64,000 bases of DNA from Balanoglossus misakiensis. Its lineage: Eukaryota > Hemichordata. Shown here one piece after another: positions 12,046-23,969 of the stretch. The stretch is taken from positions 5,642,001 to 5,706,000 of the forward strand of contig CM082583.2 of the NCBI GenBank assembly GCA_040954595.2, read 5' to 3'. The notes beneath the pieces are model-generated. The model made no database searches, was not told where the DNA came from, and worked only from the letters and a program-made list of their open reading frames with translations. A program made the translations under genes and the position numbers. The first letter of the stretch is position 1; the number at the start of each line of letters is the position of its first letter.

Positions 12046-13243
12046 GTACCTGGTTAATGGTCCTACGGGATTGCGAGGAACAGATTAGAGAATGGAGAAT
12101 GGTACATTTGATGCTGCTCATAGCGCCTTACAAGCAAGAAAGATCTTGCACCAATGAATAGGTTGTGACTGATACGGAACTTGGAAACCCTAGAATAATC
12201 CCGGTACAGTTTGCATTACTTTTGTTGCCGTCATGCAACCTTCTCAGACGTGTGTCTCAACCGGCTGGAGCTTTAATGTCCCCCACAATCCCCGCACACA
12301 GAACGGGCAGGTGCTTTTGTATTCGCGCAGTGAATGCCTCTTTCTTCAAGTCCAGAAAGATGCATTCATTACACCTCAACAAGATGTCGACACTCAATAG
12401 ACATGAGTTCCGAGGGATACCTTGGCACCAGGGAATCGATTCCACAGTATAGTCGAAGCGAAAAGATACGGGCGACCTTTTCGATCCGACGTGGTACCCC
12501 GAGACCCATTACGCCTTTAACGTCAAGATGTTCGCCCCGGAGGACAAGGAGTCGAATTCAGCGTCCTGGAAAGTTGGCGACGCCTTTCACTGAGAAGTTT
12601 CTTGACCTCCAGTCTTTCTCTTGTGTAGGCTTGATCAGAATGTGTCGCCTCCTTCGACGTTTGCTCACGCAGACTCCATTTTCTTATAGTACTCCTATAA
12701 GGCAGTAAGGGAAGAGAGGATGATAATCCCGCTCAAACCATGTTTTCTTTATCTATACGCCTGCAGACATCAACCGGGGATCGGAAAACAGACATTAGTT
12801 GTGTACCATTTTAAGGATGGAGATTAGATAGTTTATCGTCTGAAGTTAGTTTTTCGTTGGATAAGATTCTTCATGAACGGTTATATGTCATCGTGCCAAT
12901 CACATACATTGTACATGCCAGACAAGGCAACTAGCTGCACGAATCAAATAAAAACCCTGGCTTTGCATGTTCTACGCCAAATTGGTTCCGTATACGTCAG
13001 TGCATGTGCTTAATAGGCAAGACTCATGCGCGCCACTTTCGCAATAAATTTACTCCACTCGGATGAGATGATTCGCATCCAATTTAAATCACCACACTCC
13101 GAGATCATTTGCGGAACAGGCTTTAATTATAGAAGAAACCATTTAAAAAGACTGTAATAAAGACCCATGATATATTTCACTCGAGATGTTACTTGTGAAA
13201 GAGTGCCGTGAACTGATGTAAATGTTACTTTCGAGTTTTCCAG

Positions 13244-13416
13244 AGGAATGCCCCTGCCCGTCTTTATTTTTCTGAACCATTTCGTCAGTACAAAAAAAAT
13301 TCAGACCTACAGATTGCGATTTTCCATATAACAGAAAAAGAGAGCAGAATAATTTATGATGATGACTCGAGAAATATCTTTAACGCGCCAATTGCAGCGA
13401 CAACTGTTACGCTGAA
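13244..13416 (+). CDS. Candidate internal exon (cluster 1, second)
   Basis: Seen: strong acceptor (TTTCGAGTTTTCCAG), 57 open codons plus two bases, donor GAA|GTGAAA. The peptide runs RNAPARLYFSEPFRQYKKNS, then DLQIAIFHITEKESRIIYDD and DSRNIFNAPIAATTVTL. Strand-like alternation, paired charged residues and the absence of low-complexity sequence make this one of the most protein-like segments in the window. If the donor is not used, the frame stops at a TGA two bases on, so it could also be a last exon. Phase 0 entry matches the exon ending at 12045; phase 2 exit matches the exon at 14179. No family recognised. Confidence 0.35.
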
Positions 13417-13837
13417 GTGAAAAAAATGACTTACTTCCGCACTTTTTCGATGTTATATCCTTTCATGCTTTGTTAGTTAAAGCATCATTGAATATGTTTA
13501 AAACCACTTTGTCGAACATACAGTACTTGAATTGTCACAAAAACATGACGCAAATAGTTCCAGAACGCCTTGATTCATTGTTCGCTTTTGGCACATAGAC
13601 AATGCAGTGTGCGCTTCTGCTTGTTAACGAACCAGCCTGTTCAGTGTTATTTGGAAACGTGGTAGTAGGTTTTCAACGATTGGATTATTTAGGAATATAT
13701 GTGGTACAACTGTCACAGTACCATATTCAGTGAAAGCCGGGTATGGTGCATGCATATAGCATTAAGTCTCTATATACTAGACGTATACATATACATGTAT
13801 ATCACATACTTTGGTGTGTGCCACACTGTGCGTGGTG

Positions 13838-13855
13838 CCCCCCCCCCAAAAAAAA
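13838..13855. repeat. C10 run followed by A8 run
   Basis: Homopolymer C10 directly abutting A8. Confidence 0.9.
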
Positions 13856-14178
13856 GTGTTGGCACTCAGTGAAGGAACTTGTACCGTTCCTGTTTGGTTT
13901 TGTCAGTTATCGCCATTTCATAGATGTTTCCAACTCATATCATACTGGACAAGTTTACAGCGCATAGCCACATGTGCACGCACATGTATGTTGGTCATTT
14001 CTGTGTACCGATGTCGACGTTGATAATGTAACGAAACGTGTGAACGCCCACGGGCGTCACAATGATAATACACGTAGTGCTCACAACTAATAGTTGTACG
14101 CACTCGAAAAAAACCGAAACGAAAAAGAATGTTGTGGTTAAGATTACTTCGTCTTCCTCTGCTGAACAACGTCACCAG

Positions 14179-14383
14179 CTTGCTGATCTCGTCTGGCTGT
14201 GACGAGGCATTTGACTCTGCAATCGTCCCGCGTCAAGCGTGTTACGTCAGAACTCGTCGACAATTTCCCGATAACCGACCATTTTCAAGCAGTGATGCGG
14301 TGTATAAATTTTCGACCTCCCACACTTTCGATGATTCCGAAGCTGTCCTCACCAGCCTCTGGGGTCAAGGCGCACAAAATTAA
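14179..14383 (+). CDS. Candidate terminal exon (cluster 1, last)
   Basis: Seen: acceptor CTGAACAACGTCACCAG within a pyrimidine-rich stretch, then 67 open codons entered one base into a codon, ending in TAA. The peptide starts LLISSGCDEAFDSAIVPRQA and later has an acidic, Ser-rich stretch (FSTSHTFDDSEAVLTSLWGQ). An AATAAA poly(A) signal lies 21 bases after the stop and a second one at 14452. Entry phase agrees with the exon ending at 13416. Another frame over the same bases is also open, which weakens the case. No family recognised. Confidence 0.28.
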
Positions 14384-14404
14384 TCTAACTTGCTGTTCCT
14401 ACAG

Positions 14405-14410
14405 AATAAA
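14405..14410 (+). terminator. AATAAA poly(A) signal
   Basis: Canonical hexamer 21 bases after the stop at 14383; a second hexamer lies at 14452-14457. The hexamer is common by chance, so its weight comes only from its position. Confidence 0.3.
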
Positions 14411-15807
14411 TTTCAACCGTAACCCTGGGTTGGCAATTCGAAAATGTGATCAATAAATCGTGGTTTGAGAAATTAGAAGGCCAGCCTTTGATTAATTTCA
14501 TTTGTTCAGGTGAATAGAAGCCTCGGAGGTGAAGGAAGCGAGGTCGTAAATTCATCTCCGTCTCTGAAATATGAAAACATTCACCCCTCTTTAAATGTTT
14601 GTATGAGATGAGAATAAAGGCCCATATTTCTTGACGAGGGAATGTCTATAGAGATAAACAATATACCCTTTGTCTGAGTCAGCTATGCAAAACAGGTATA
14701 CCCCTTTAAACAATAAACCAATAAATATCAGACTTTCGTTTCATTTCCCGACTAATTGTTTTTGCTGCAGTGCAGGACGTTGGAGTTTTACATAAATATC
14801 AATCGATTATGACTTTTCAGGTCTTTAACAAATCTGTTTTATCTTTTGTCTAAATGTACAGACATTGTCGGCGTCCAGACAGAAAGTATTGAACGAGTAA
14901 ATGATTTAGATGGAGATTGATGTCAGAGATTCACCATTTGGGCAATAGATATAGATATCATGTTCTTAGTTATGTGTATACCGAGTCCACATAGACACAC
15001 AGGAGCGTGGTGTTTTGGCAAGTAAACATTCATTTTATGTTGTGGAATTTTGTATCTAATACCGCCCCGAAGTATGCGGAACACATAATAATTAGCATCT
15101 ATGACTATTTCAAATTCTACGGTCAATCAGGATTCTACCCGCGAATGAACTGAGCCGGTGATGAATTAATTTGCGCCTGACTGTATGTATGTACTTCCTG
15201 ATGTTTTGAGCAATAGATTCCTGTGAACGTCACTGAACGATCGTGTGCAGTGTACAGATGTTGGCGCTTTAGGAATAAGCGTCCGGGGTGAACCACGGGC
15301 GGCATTACGACATCTCAGTGGAACAATAATGCAAGATTGTCTTCTGGTTGATTTCGCAATATTACCCAATGCGATGTTTGTCTTAGATTGAACGGAAACA
15401 GATCTTGGACAGTTACGACGGCACTGTAAAACCTGATTGCTGATAAAAATCGGGATGTGTTCAGCGGGGCTGTGATTGAGCTGAATGTGATAAATCCACG
15501 GTTTAAGGACTGAGCGCTTTACCGAATATCCAAGTGGATACTCAACAATTGCCAACTGATGTTGTATGGAGGCCCGGCAAAACATATAGGAGTCGACTGT
15601 TAAGTTTTTGACATATTGATCAGCCAAGCGTTTCGTGTATGCATCTTAATTGTAAAAAGTGACAGTCATTTCATTACCCCCATCTAATTGTACAGGAATG
15701 TGGTAGAAGCTATAGATGTGGACTGAACATGCTCCCGACCGTTGAAATTAGCAATCCATTGTTATCACAAAGTTAATTGTCCTAATGAGGATTGTATCTA
15801 GAGAGAC

Positions 15808-15838
15808 GGGGGGGGGGGGGGCGGTGTGGGGGGGGGGG
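15808..15838. repeat. Two adjacent poly(G) runs
   Basis: G14, a six-base CGGTGT spacer, then G10 or more. Together they could fold into G-quadruplexes. Confidence 0.9.
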
Positions 15839-16320
15839 CGACTAGCCTGTACCCACGCGATTTTAATAGCTATTATTTGTAGGTTATTTAATCCGACACA
15901 AAACGGTGACATAGTACATGTAATTGAAATATCTCTTTGAACTGCATTGAGTTCCAGGTTGTCTCAATGGCAAAAACCCTGCAGTGACAATTTCGGAGAG
16001 ACCTCGCGATATCCTTGATCCCAACTGCGCTTTGCTGTTGGCAAAAAAACGCATGATTCTAAATTCGCGGAGGATCTAGACCATTCCCACGATGCCCCGA
16101 TACCAGATACTCTGCCGCGGCTGCAGCTTTTGAACGCGTGTCAATGAGAACGTCAAATTGCCCTGTGCTCTGAAACGCGATATTTTTAGGATGTTGCACG
16201 TGAGCTCTTTCAGCCCAGCGGATGAGCAATGAACTTGAATGATATATAACGACAATTCTGCATTCGCAATTGAACTGTGGCGACGGTACTAAGACTTCAG
16301 TGAACGTGAATCTCCTCCAA

Positions 16321-16334
16321 CCCCCCCCCCCCCC
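16321..16334. repeat. Poly(C) run, 14 bp
   Basis: Uninterrupted C14 read directly. Confidence 0.95.
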
Positions 16335-18091
16335 TAAATACAAAATGTTGAGTAAAACGTGTTTCGTCGACCATGTGATTAGGAAGAAGTAAATATGCAG
16401 AGGTCCAATTATGATGATAAATGGAACAGATAAAAAAAGCAAGAAACCTTACCTGGCCACACCTAGGCTAGCAAAACTGTCACCACATCGTTCGATTGTA
16501 TCAAATTACTTCATATAAAGTATTCCGTGTTGAAATATGAGCTGGGTTGAGCTTGAGCCGACAGGCCTGTCTTAAAAGTAGAGGTGAATGTCATCCATGT
16601 ATGGTCACGATTTAACATGGCTTGTGGGCAACAGGTCATTATCCAAGCCAAGCTCTTTCCATGCTATTAGTGCGCTACGCATGCACTTGAAATAACAAGA
16701 GCAGAAGCCTCTCCCACTCAACAGTTCAATCTTGCTCCATCGCCGGAAAAAGAAATCGCCAGCACCTTGGAATAATTCAATACATTCGCCTATTGTTTTC
16801 AACCACGATTAATGCTAAAAATGCTAGCCTACTAAAAGGCTCCCTTTTCTCTGGTGAAAGTGGGGATGTCCCTACAACTGAAAGAAATAAAAAGTCCAAG
16901 CAGAAAACCAGTAATCAAAAGGAATAGTAGATCTTATTCTAGTTGTGGGATTTGATTGAATTCTTGTCAGCTAGTTGCGTTGGACGTCAAACACGATTTA
17001 TTTTGTTAACTGAGACGTTGTCGCAGAATGTCCTGCATATAGAAGTTTCAGCGGATGGTAATTCCAGTTTTAGTGATTATTTGCTCTTGCTTCCATAAAG
17101 TTAACAGAACATGACCAGCGAATTTGTTCCTTCGCGGGTAAACCAACGAACCAATGAAAAAATTAAGTAAACGGCTATTAAAATCAAGAACACCCTGATG
17201 GTTATGTGCAAAGATCATGTCAACACAGTCTGGCAAAGGTGACAAATGCACGAGCAAGGTTGACTGTACTCACATAGTGGGATACCAGGTGGTGCATCTT
17301 TTGCGCATGTGCACACTCACTCACGGTCCCTGTCGAGTGAATGATGTGCCCGTCTTTCTTGTTAATTCCCCGAGTGTGCCATGAAATTGACGCAGAATTT
17401 GTACCTGGTGCTGCTCTTGAGTTTTTTTTCTGAATTACGTTTGCGCTTTCCACACACTTGGCAAATTGGAAATCAGGGGAGAATATACAGCGGGCATTGA
17501 AGCGGCTAATCACCCTCTCCGTTGGTTTATTATTTATAGCGCACGATTCCCTCAACCAAAATGTATGCATCAGGCCGTTCTATACACGGCGAACGCAGAG
17601 CACGATAAATCACATGGGTATGTCAAACCTGGGAAATTCCACCAGGAAGGGAAGTAACAGAAATCACCGAGATTTGTGCTGAATCATGATACAAGCATAG
17701 ATTGTATGTCTTGATTAATCCAACGATTACATCTTGTGTACTGAAAGCAAAATCTAATCACCAGTTATTGTTATTTTTTAATCTGCTGTGTGTTGCCCAC
17801 AAAAGATGTTTCGTGCACTCTTATGATTGCAGGGCTCATCAATTCGAGAAATGTAAACCTTGCAGCTCTCTGTGTTCATAAATTAATAGTCTTCTCCAAA
17901 TGGAAGCCATTACGGGTCATTTCCTTGAAATAAATTTGTGCGAGGGTTAATAAATCATGTGAAAGATTGTAGGATTGGGAATGCGAGGCAGTACGGAAAA
18001 AAAATACTTTGTGAGATTACATGACAGTTTTTTCTTAAAATGTCTCCCTGGTATTTGCCGTGGAAGCTCGACTCTCTTTCGTTGTTTTCAG

Positions 18092-18124
18092 AAACGGCAG
18101 TGATGGATCCAACTCAATTCTAAG
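18092..18124 (+). CDS. Candidate micro-exon (cluster 2, first)
   Basis: Seen: excellent acceptor (CTCTTTCGTTGTTTTCAG), 33 bases, donor AAG|GTGTTT. Only the frame entered one base into a codon avoids stops, reading NGSDGSNSIL. It exits two bases into a codon, compatible with the exon at 18520. The proposed intron to that exon contains the long CATA array. Micro-exons are hard to support by eye, so confidence is low. Confidence 0.18.
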
Positions 18125-18228
18125 GTGTTTCCAACAGTTTTGATACATGATGAGGCATTGCTGTGCGAATACTGACAAATGCTATGCTATGCTATGTTTA
18201 CAAAGAATAATACGTACATACAGCTGCA

Positions 18229-18258
18229 CATGCATGCATGCATGCATGCATGCATGCA
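18229..18258. repeat. (CATG)n microsatellite
   Basis: About seven copies of CATG running straight into the CATA array; a single base change per unit separates the two motifs. Confidence 0.95.
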
Positions 18259-18480
18259 TACATACATACATACATACATACATACATACATACATACATA
18301 CATACATACATACATACATACATACATACATACATACATACATACATACATACATACATACATACATACATACATACATACATACATACATACATACATA
18401 CATACATACATACATACATACATACATACATACATACATACATACATACATACATACATACATACATACATACATACATA
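18257..18480. repeat. (CATA)n microsatellite, about 56 copies
   Basis: A perfect tetranucleotide array of about 224 bp with no interruption, the longest in the window. All six-frame open frames through it (Ile-His-Thr-Tyr or Met-Tyr-Val-Cys repeats) are repeat artefacts. Confidence 0.98.
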
Positions 18481-18519
18481 AAAACGTAAATATTATTTGG
18501 ATTCGACCTCAGTCTCCAG

Positions 18520-18690
18520 TAACTGTGGTAATAGTTGTAATACCTTGGCTTACGCGCGTCCTCATGTAGAAAAGACCCCAGAAGAAGAAAAAAACCTGAC
18601 AAAATTGAGATGTTTTGAGATCGTTCCTAAATTAAAGCAACGATATTCAAAGCTGCCAGCGGCGGTTTATGTTCTCTACAATCTACCTAG
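18520..18690 (+). CDS. Candidate internal exon (cluster 2, second)
   Basis: Seen: acceptor GACCTCAGTCTCCAG, 171 bases, donor CTAG|GTATCT. One frame is open throughout: it begins NCGNSCNTLAYARPHVEKTP, passes an acidic stretch (EEEKNLTKLRCFEIVPKLKQ) and ends RYSKLPAAVYVLYNLP. Another frame stops after about 16 codons and the third at once. Phases on both sides match the neighbouring candidate exons. Mixed charged and hydrophobic composition looks globular. No family recognised. It begins only 40 bases after the CATA array, which would be intronic. Confidence 0.3.
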
Positions 18691-18948
18691 GTATCTTCTG
18701 TCAGACCATTTTGCCCGTTGGAGCAATTCTGCGTATTCGACAGTGTTCTCTTTTTACGGCGAGAATAGATTAAGAACTTAAAGGTGGGATTTGGAATGAC
18801 AGCGGCTCGTACGATGAGATTACTCGTAGGCGGCTTTTAATTTGTCTCGATGAAATGAAACTCGTGAGCGCGATTACAGTTTAGGGTCAGCCGAACGTGC
18901 GGGAATTTATCGATCTCGGGGAACCACTCTAATTGCTTGTACTAACAG

Positions 18949-19030
18949 GTTGGCAGATGTGCGCGTGGGTCGAAGCGAAAAGGGTTCAAAGTTGGCAACC
19001 TATTGCCACGTGATTAAACGATTGTCTCTG
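18949..19030 (+). CDS. Candidate internal exon (cluster 2, third)
   Basis: Seen: acceptor AATTGCTTGTACTAACAG, 82 bases, donor CTG|GTGATA. The open frame reads LADVRVGRSEKGSKLATYCH followed by VIKRLSL, entering one base and leaving at a codon boundary, in agreement with the exons at 18520 and 19222. The same frame stays open beyond the donor to a TGA at 19201, so it could also be a last exon of 83 residues. No family recognised. Confidence 0.25.
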
Positions 19031-19221
19031 GTGATAACAATACGTAAATGCAACGGTTATCCGTTGCTGATAGTTGCGTTTATCTTTATTAACATTTCAT
19101 GTAGTGCAAACCGCCACGACAGCAATAAAATAACGCCTGTACATCGAAACAGTTCACGACTATTCCTCGCCCAATACAACACAAGCAACTTACCAAGCTG
19201 ACTTTGCTTATTTTCTTGTAG

Positions 19222-19408
19222 GTTTGCAACCACCCCCGAACTTCAGTAGTTGGGCCCAATGGTTATAGAGTTATACCGTCAACCGGGTTCAGGTATCACG
19301 CCACCAACGATAGCAGATCTTCACAACTTGTTCTACCGGCTCTGCGAGCATACGACCCGCTGCTGCATTCCGTGCTGGGGGACCGAGAAACGCTGCGTCG
19401 AAGAGGAG
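19222..19408 (+). CDS. Candidate internal exon with strong splice sites (cluster 2, fourth)
   Basis: Seen: excellent acceptor (TTGCTTATTTTCTTGTAG), 187 bases, excellent donor GAG|GTAGGT. Exactly one frame is open from site to site, reading VCNHPRTSVVGPNGYRVIPS, TGFRYHATNDSRSSQLVLPA, then LRAYDPLLHSVLGDRETLRR; it meets TAG two codons past the donor. This frame has no ATG, and a shorter ATG-type frame over the same bases is judged a shadow. Balanced composition and G/C-rich third positions favour coding. It exits one base into a codon; I found no compatible next exon. No family recognised. Confidence 0.38.
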
Positions 19409-20121
19409 GTAGGTAGACTCGTTTTTAAACATCGTATCGCTAGCTAAATGCGCACGCGGACCTGCTTTGCATTAACGGTGTTTGATGTGCCGCTTTAATC
19501 GTGGTGTTTACTCGTGGTGCGCGCTCGATGCGGACTGGGAACCCCGGCCGCCAAAGCAGCTCCAAAGTTGCATTGCGTAAAATCGCCAGACGAGTTTGTC
19601 GTTCCTGTCACAATCGAAGATGACGTTTGGAGGCCTCGCTTTTTTAAGGTCGCATCGGATTCGCAAACATGTCTTGTACGTTTCACTCTGTAACATGAAT
19701 TATTCAAATACCGCTTGTACTGAACCAGAAGGGTAGTGTTTTTGTGTGATAGGACTTTAGGCAGCGGCAGCAGAATGAAAAAAACAACGGCCAGCAAATT
19801 AAAAGCCCTGACGAGACGCCGTCCACACCCCGTACTCGGCCGATTAAGCTTCGAACAATATTTTCGCTCTCGTAGAACGCAGCTCTGTTGACGAATCAAT
19901 TTGGCTATTTCTTTCCTTGATATATAATTATTTATATATTTTTGCTGATTTTTATCTGTATTCGACTGATTCCGCACTGAAGTATTGAAATAGGGATTAT
20001 GAGTTTAAATTTATTGCCAGTTTGTCATAATACTTAATCGCAACGCTGAAAGGAAGCTCTTAGTCCTTCCCCCTTTATTTCGTGAAAAGGGGATATTGTC
20101 CCATGACCGGTACCCAGGTGA
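19409..20121. other. Non-coding stretch, nothing recognised
   Basis: A minus-strand open frame of 160 codons at 19495-19977 carries no recognisable motif and no supporting signals. No repeats seen. Confidence 0.4.
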
Positions 20122-20331
20122 CCGTACTGGTGTCGCGGCTTGACACGTGATCAGGCTGAAACAATGTTTTCCATGGCGATGCGGAACGGCGCGTCAGTAC
20201 TGCCTTATTGTGATGCTGTCAAGTCCGACTTTGACAGAATAATTGTTCTGGCGCAGGAGATTCCTGGTTGTGACGAATTAACGTCAGATTGTTTATATTT
20301 AGGTGGTACGCATAGTCATCAATATGTATGA
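20122..20331 (+). pseudogene. Possible degenerate SH2-like fragment
   Basis: Seen: 69 open codons between two TGA stops, beginning PYWCRGLTRDQAETMF. Known: SH2 domains start with W[YF]xGx[IL][ST]RxxAE, then about nine residues, a Gly, and FLVR with the phosphotyrosine-binding Arg. Here Tyr-Trp, Gly-Leu-Thr-Arg and Ala-Glu fall in order, nine residues separate Ala-Glu from Gly-Ala, and Asp-Phe follows twelve residues later, as in GRB2-type SH2 domains. The FLVR position reads Ser-Val-Leu-Pro, so the binding Arg is absent. An in-frame TGA just upstream leaves no usable acceptor. Inferred: a decayed fragment or chance resemblance. Confidence 0.15.
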
Positions 20332-23300
20332 GGAACACAGCTGTCATTCCCCTCACATCCAAGGTGCTAAATCATAATCCCGACTTCCTGTACCAAAATA
20401 ATCGTCTTTACTTTACATCCAGGTCCCTTTTTATTGTAGACTGAAACACGAGACTAGTTGAGAACAAAATACAAATTTGTCGTAAATAAAATATCGTTAT
20501 CGAGAATGTGCAAGGATTTCCAAAAAAAATATCTGTGATTCTAAATTTCCGTTACTATAAGCTTATCTGTTACGGTGGCAAAAAAGTTTTGTACATGGCA
20601 GTCAGTATTTGGTGAAGCTGAAGTCGCGACCGTGGTTTAAGGCACCCTCCACACACTATACAAATAATGTGTTCATAAAACATGAAATAGACAACAGATG
20701 ATAGGGAAATGGATTTAACAAAGTAATTTTTGTCAGTGTACTTTACATTAACTGTACCGAAGAGATAGCATGAACGGAGATAAAAATGGGCTCCAAGCCA
20801 CTGAGTATAAACTATGTATGTTAATTAATAGCTCGCTGTACAATATACAGGTATGACAAATTATAGGTTTGACATGTATAAGGTTGAACAATTTCTGAAT
20901 AACAGAACACTTTATACATCTGATAGAGAAACATTTCTTTGATTTAGGGCAACTATGTACATTAATTAACATCGACTTCTTTTATCGAACGCTTAGCATA
21001 ATGGGCGCTTTGCATATTTGCACCTATAACAAACTTTATAAATGAGTGTCTTTGAAAAATACACCTTTCTAAAATTCAACACATTTTGTTTTCAACGATA
21101 GCTAAGGTAGGGCAATTTTTTGCACGGAGACTATAACAACGAATGTTGTGAATTTCTTTTATTGAAACGTTGACATTAGTTACATCCCTGTATTATATAT
21201 AAGCTGCCTTACCACTCAACCAAAGGTCGCTATTTTGCAATCGCCAAGCATTTCTTTTGAATCGACCAGCAGCCTTAGGGAAAAGCCTCAGGGATTTCTC
21301 CGACGAAATCTATAATTCCAGTGTGCGTTGTTGTGTTACCATGGTTTCCACACACTAAACTGTGTAGCAAAACAGGGAATGCCATTTATGATGATGAGTA
21401 GATCTCAAAACCAACACCTTCTGTACTTATTTTCATGACCTTTCACACTTTTTGGGACAAACGTCTGTGAACATTACAGACTGTAACACTATTAATACCG
21501 CCTCGACGCCATCTTATACATGTATATCTAATCTTATATATCTAACCTCTCTATTAAGGACATAGTTTTCAAGACAGAGATTTTAATGCCGAGTATACAA
21601 TTATTTTCTTTACAATGATATAGTACAATCATATGTGTTTCTCTTTTATTGTTTGTGCACAAAAAGCGATAAGGTTTCCTATTTCCTCTTAACGCAATGT
21701 TTAGAGGCCTAAGTTTGTTACGGATGCCATTATATCGAGTGAATTCCCCGTGAGAGCCCGGCGAACGCACAAAAATAATATTTGTCTTCTATGAGATGTG
21801 TCAAGTACCAATCAAGAGGCGTTATATAGCATAATTTGTCTGTATCATTTACATGATAGTTGCTACACATTTAAACAATCTTGTTTTTTTAATACCCGAG
21901 ACGAAACGAACATATATACCGGAAAACCCGTTACTTTTCCCAGAAAAGGCCTTTGTTTTTGATTCTGGTATCATATTTGAAATAGTGCACATACGTGTAA
22001 ACTGAATCGCAAGAAGAATTAGCATAGCGCCAAAGAGGGTAGGACAATGCAAGTAACCTATTTCGCGATGTGGTGCTTTTGAAAGCAGAAGGCGTAGCGG
22101 CGGAAATCGAACAAAAAGTGTATTGACGGGCGCACGTCTTGTGTTGACATTTCAGTAGGAGCTATTGATCGAAGCCGTCAAAGAAACGAAAATGTGGATA
22201 ATGAGCGGTTGGGAGAGTGAAATCAAGTCCAATAAAAAGGTTGGACAAATATCTGAAAACCCCACACGTGGGATGTTCTCTGCGCCAGCGTAAGAATTAT
22301 AACGCATTATGAAAAGCGTGATTTATTCCCTATCTAGCAATCAATACTGGAATCCCAGACTAATATTTCCCAGGCAGTCCGTGCTAGCCCTGTTCATCTG
22401 TAACATAACATACACGTAACATGATACGTCATGGCAAAAACAACATAACATAAATAACATAACGTGAAGAATAGAACGAAGTAAAATAAAACAAAGCAAA
22501 CAGAACCAAAAGAAACAACACAAGACAAAACAGAAAGAACGCAACGGCAGGGAACATTAATGTAGTTGGAAATGTTATCCTAGCCTAGGTACAAAATCTC
22601 CATGATCCAACGGAGCGACTTACTCTTCTAAAATGTTCAATTTTTGTGAATACGCCAAATCTCTTGCCCAGGGGCACAAGCGTATCTTAATCAGATTTCC
22701 ATTAAAATTACATGAATGATGATGCAGTCAGAGCGGCCTGTAACAAAGCATCCACGATGCAGCATGGCTCTTAAATGTCATTAATACCTTACAGACCAGC
22801 TGTGGTGACATGACGGGATAAATTAAGGATAGCACCGTATGCGGGTAGAAATCCAAGGCAATTAATTAACTGAAATAGACGGACAAACAGACAGATACAC
22901 GTACGCAGAAAGATAAGTCTTTATCTGGGGAGTTTAAAACTTATCTCGAATAAGCAGAAATGTATAATAGAACAAAGATGCTCCGAAAAAATGTGGCTCC
23001 AACAATCAATCCTTGTTTAATTGCACAAAAGTCAATCAGAGAGAAAGTCAATAGGCTATAGATGCGTATACTATGATTAATTTTGACATTTTGTATAGAA
23101 TGTGGAAACAGTACAGAGTGAAGTGGCTTTTGCTGCCCTTGTGATCGCGGCAAAAAAGTCATAATAAGACATTTACCTAGCTGCAAGTAAAATCCGGCTC
23201 GTGAGAGATTAAAGTTTAGATACGACAGAACTCTAAAACCACGCAATTCATATACATGTACAGTGTCCTGTTCCCCAACCGCGTGACGTCTGTCTCGTAC

Positions 23301-23969
23301 TGCCAAATCGGTATAAATGCAATGACCTTCAGGTGTATGCAGGGTCATTTCATACGGAAGAAAAAAACGAATCAACCGAAACAAAAGCAGACTGTCGTGT
23401 ATTGCGACAGGGTTATCGCAATTTCAATCTATATGTCTACGTCATCGTGTCTGCACAAACTACAGAATCAGAAGTCAGCCGCGTGCGATGTAGATGCGCA
23501 CACCCTTCGGAGACGTATTTCTTTAAATGTCACAAGAATATTGAAATCGACGTTTTCCCCCTCATTTTGGGTGACCTCTGGCAAGTCGACCAGGCGCCGC
23601 AGTGTCTGCGACTCCATAGAATTCTACTTCGCTGAATTCTCCTCACGCGAGACAAGTTACGGACTCTGAAACGTTCCATTGAAGAGGGCATTTGAAGAAG
23701 TTGCGTGTTCAAAATTCGCAGGCAACTCTGGCCGTGTCTCTCGTGTGAGAACGGCGTGAATGCATGCGCTAAACGCTGTAAAACACTCTGGTTTCGGTCG
23801 CAACAATTAACCAAATCGGTAGTTTCCGTTTTCTTTCATTTGCGAGAGAAAAATGTTTTTGATTGACGCGAGTAGCGACGGCCATCACACTGGCGGGCTA
23901 TTCTGTAGAACTAATTTCATGATTAAACGTTAAAAGAATTTACTACACCTGTTTGGAATAGCTCAATAG
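20332..23969. other. Non-coding stretch, nothing recognised
   Basis: AT-rich, with an A-rich AACATA/AAAC-type low-complexity stretch at about 22390-22530. Overlapping open frames at 22941-23669 on both strands have no motif or splice support. Confidence 0.4.
22390..22530. repeat. A-rich low-complexity stretch (AACATA and AAAC-type words)
   Basis: Degenerate repetition of AACATA, then purine-rich AAAACAAAG-like words; the minus strand reads as a Phe/Cys/Leu-rich frame only because of this bias. Confidence 0.7.

Larger units (their letters stand above)
14411..18091. other. Non-coding stretch with G/C homopolymers
   Basis: Contains G14 and G10 runs at 15808-15838 and C14 at 16321-16334. A minus-strand open frame of 153 codons at 15166-15627 has no motif and no splice support. 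An acceptor at 14763 (GTTTTTGCTGCAG) leads into a 26-codon frame, too short to call. Confidence 0.4.

Noticed and set aside
12453-12593. 46-codon plus-strand frame reading DTGDLFDPTWYPETHYAFNV and on to TGA
   Set aside because: Protein-like composition, but no convincing acceptor or donor and phase incompatible with the strong acceptor at 12628.
18147-18602. Long open frames on both strands through the CATA array
   Set aside because: All are produced by the tetranucleotide repeat, which is open in every frame.
22941-23669. Overlapping open frames of 94-147 codons on both strands
   Set aside because: No start context, splice pair or motif; mutually overlapping in several frames as expected by chance.
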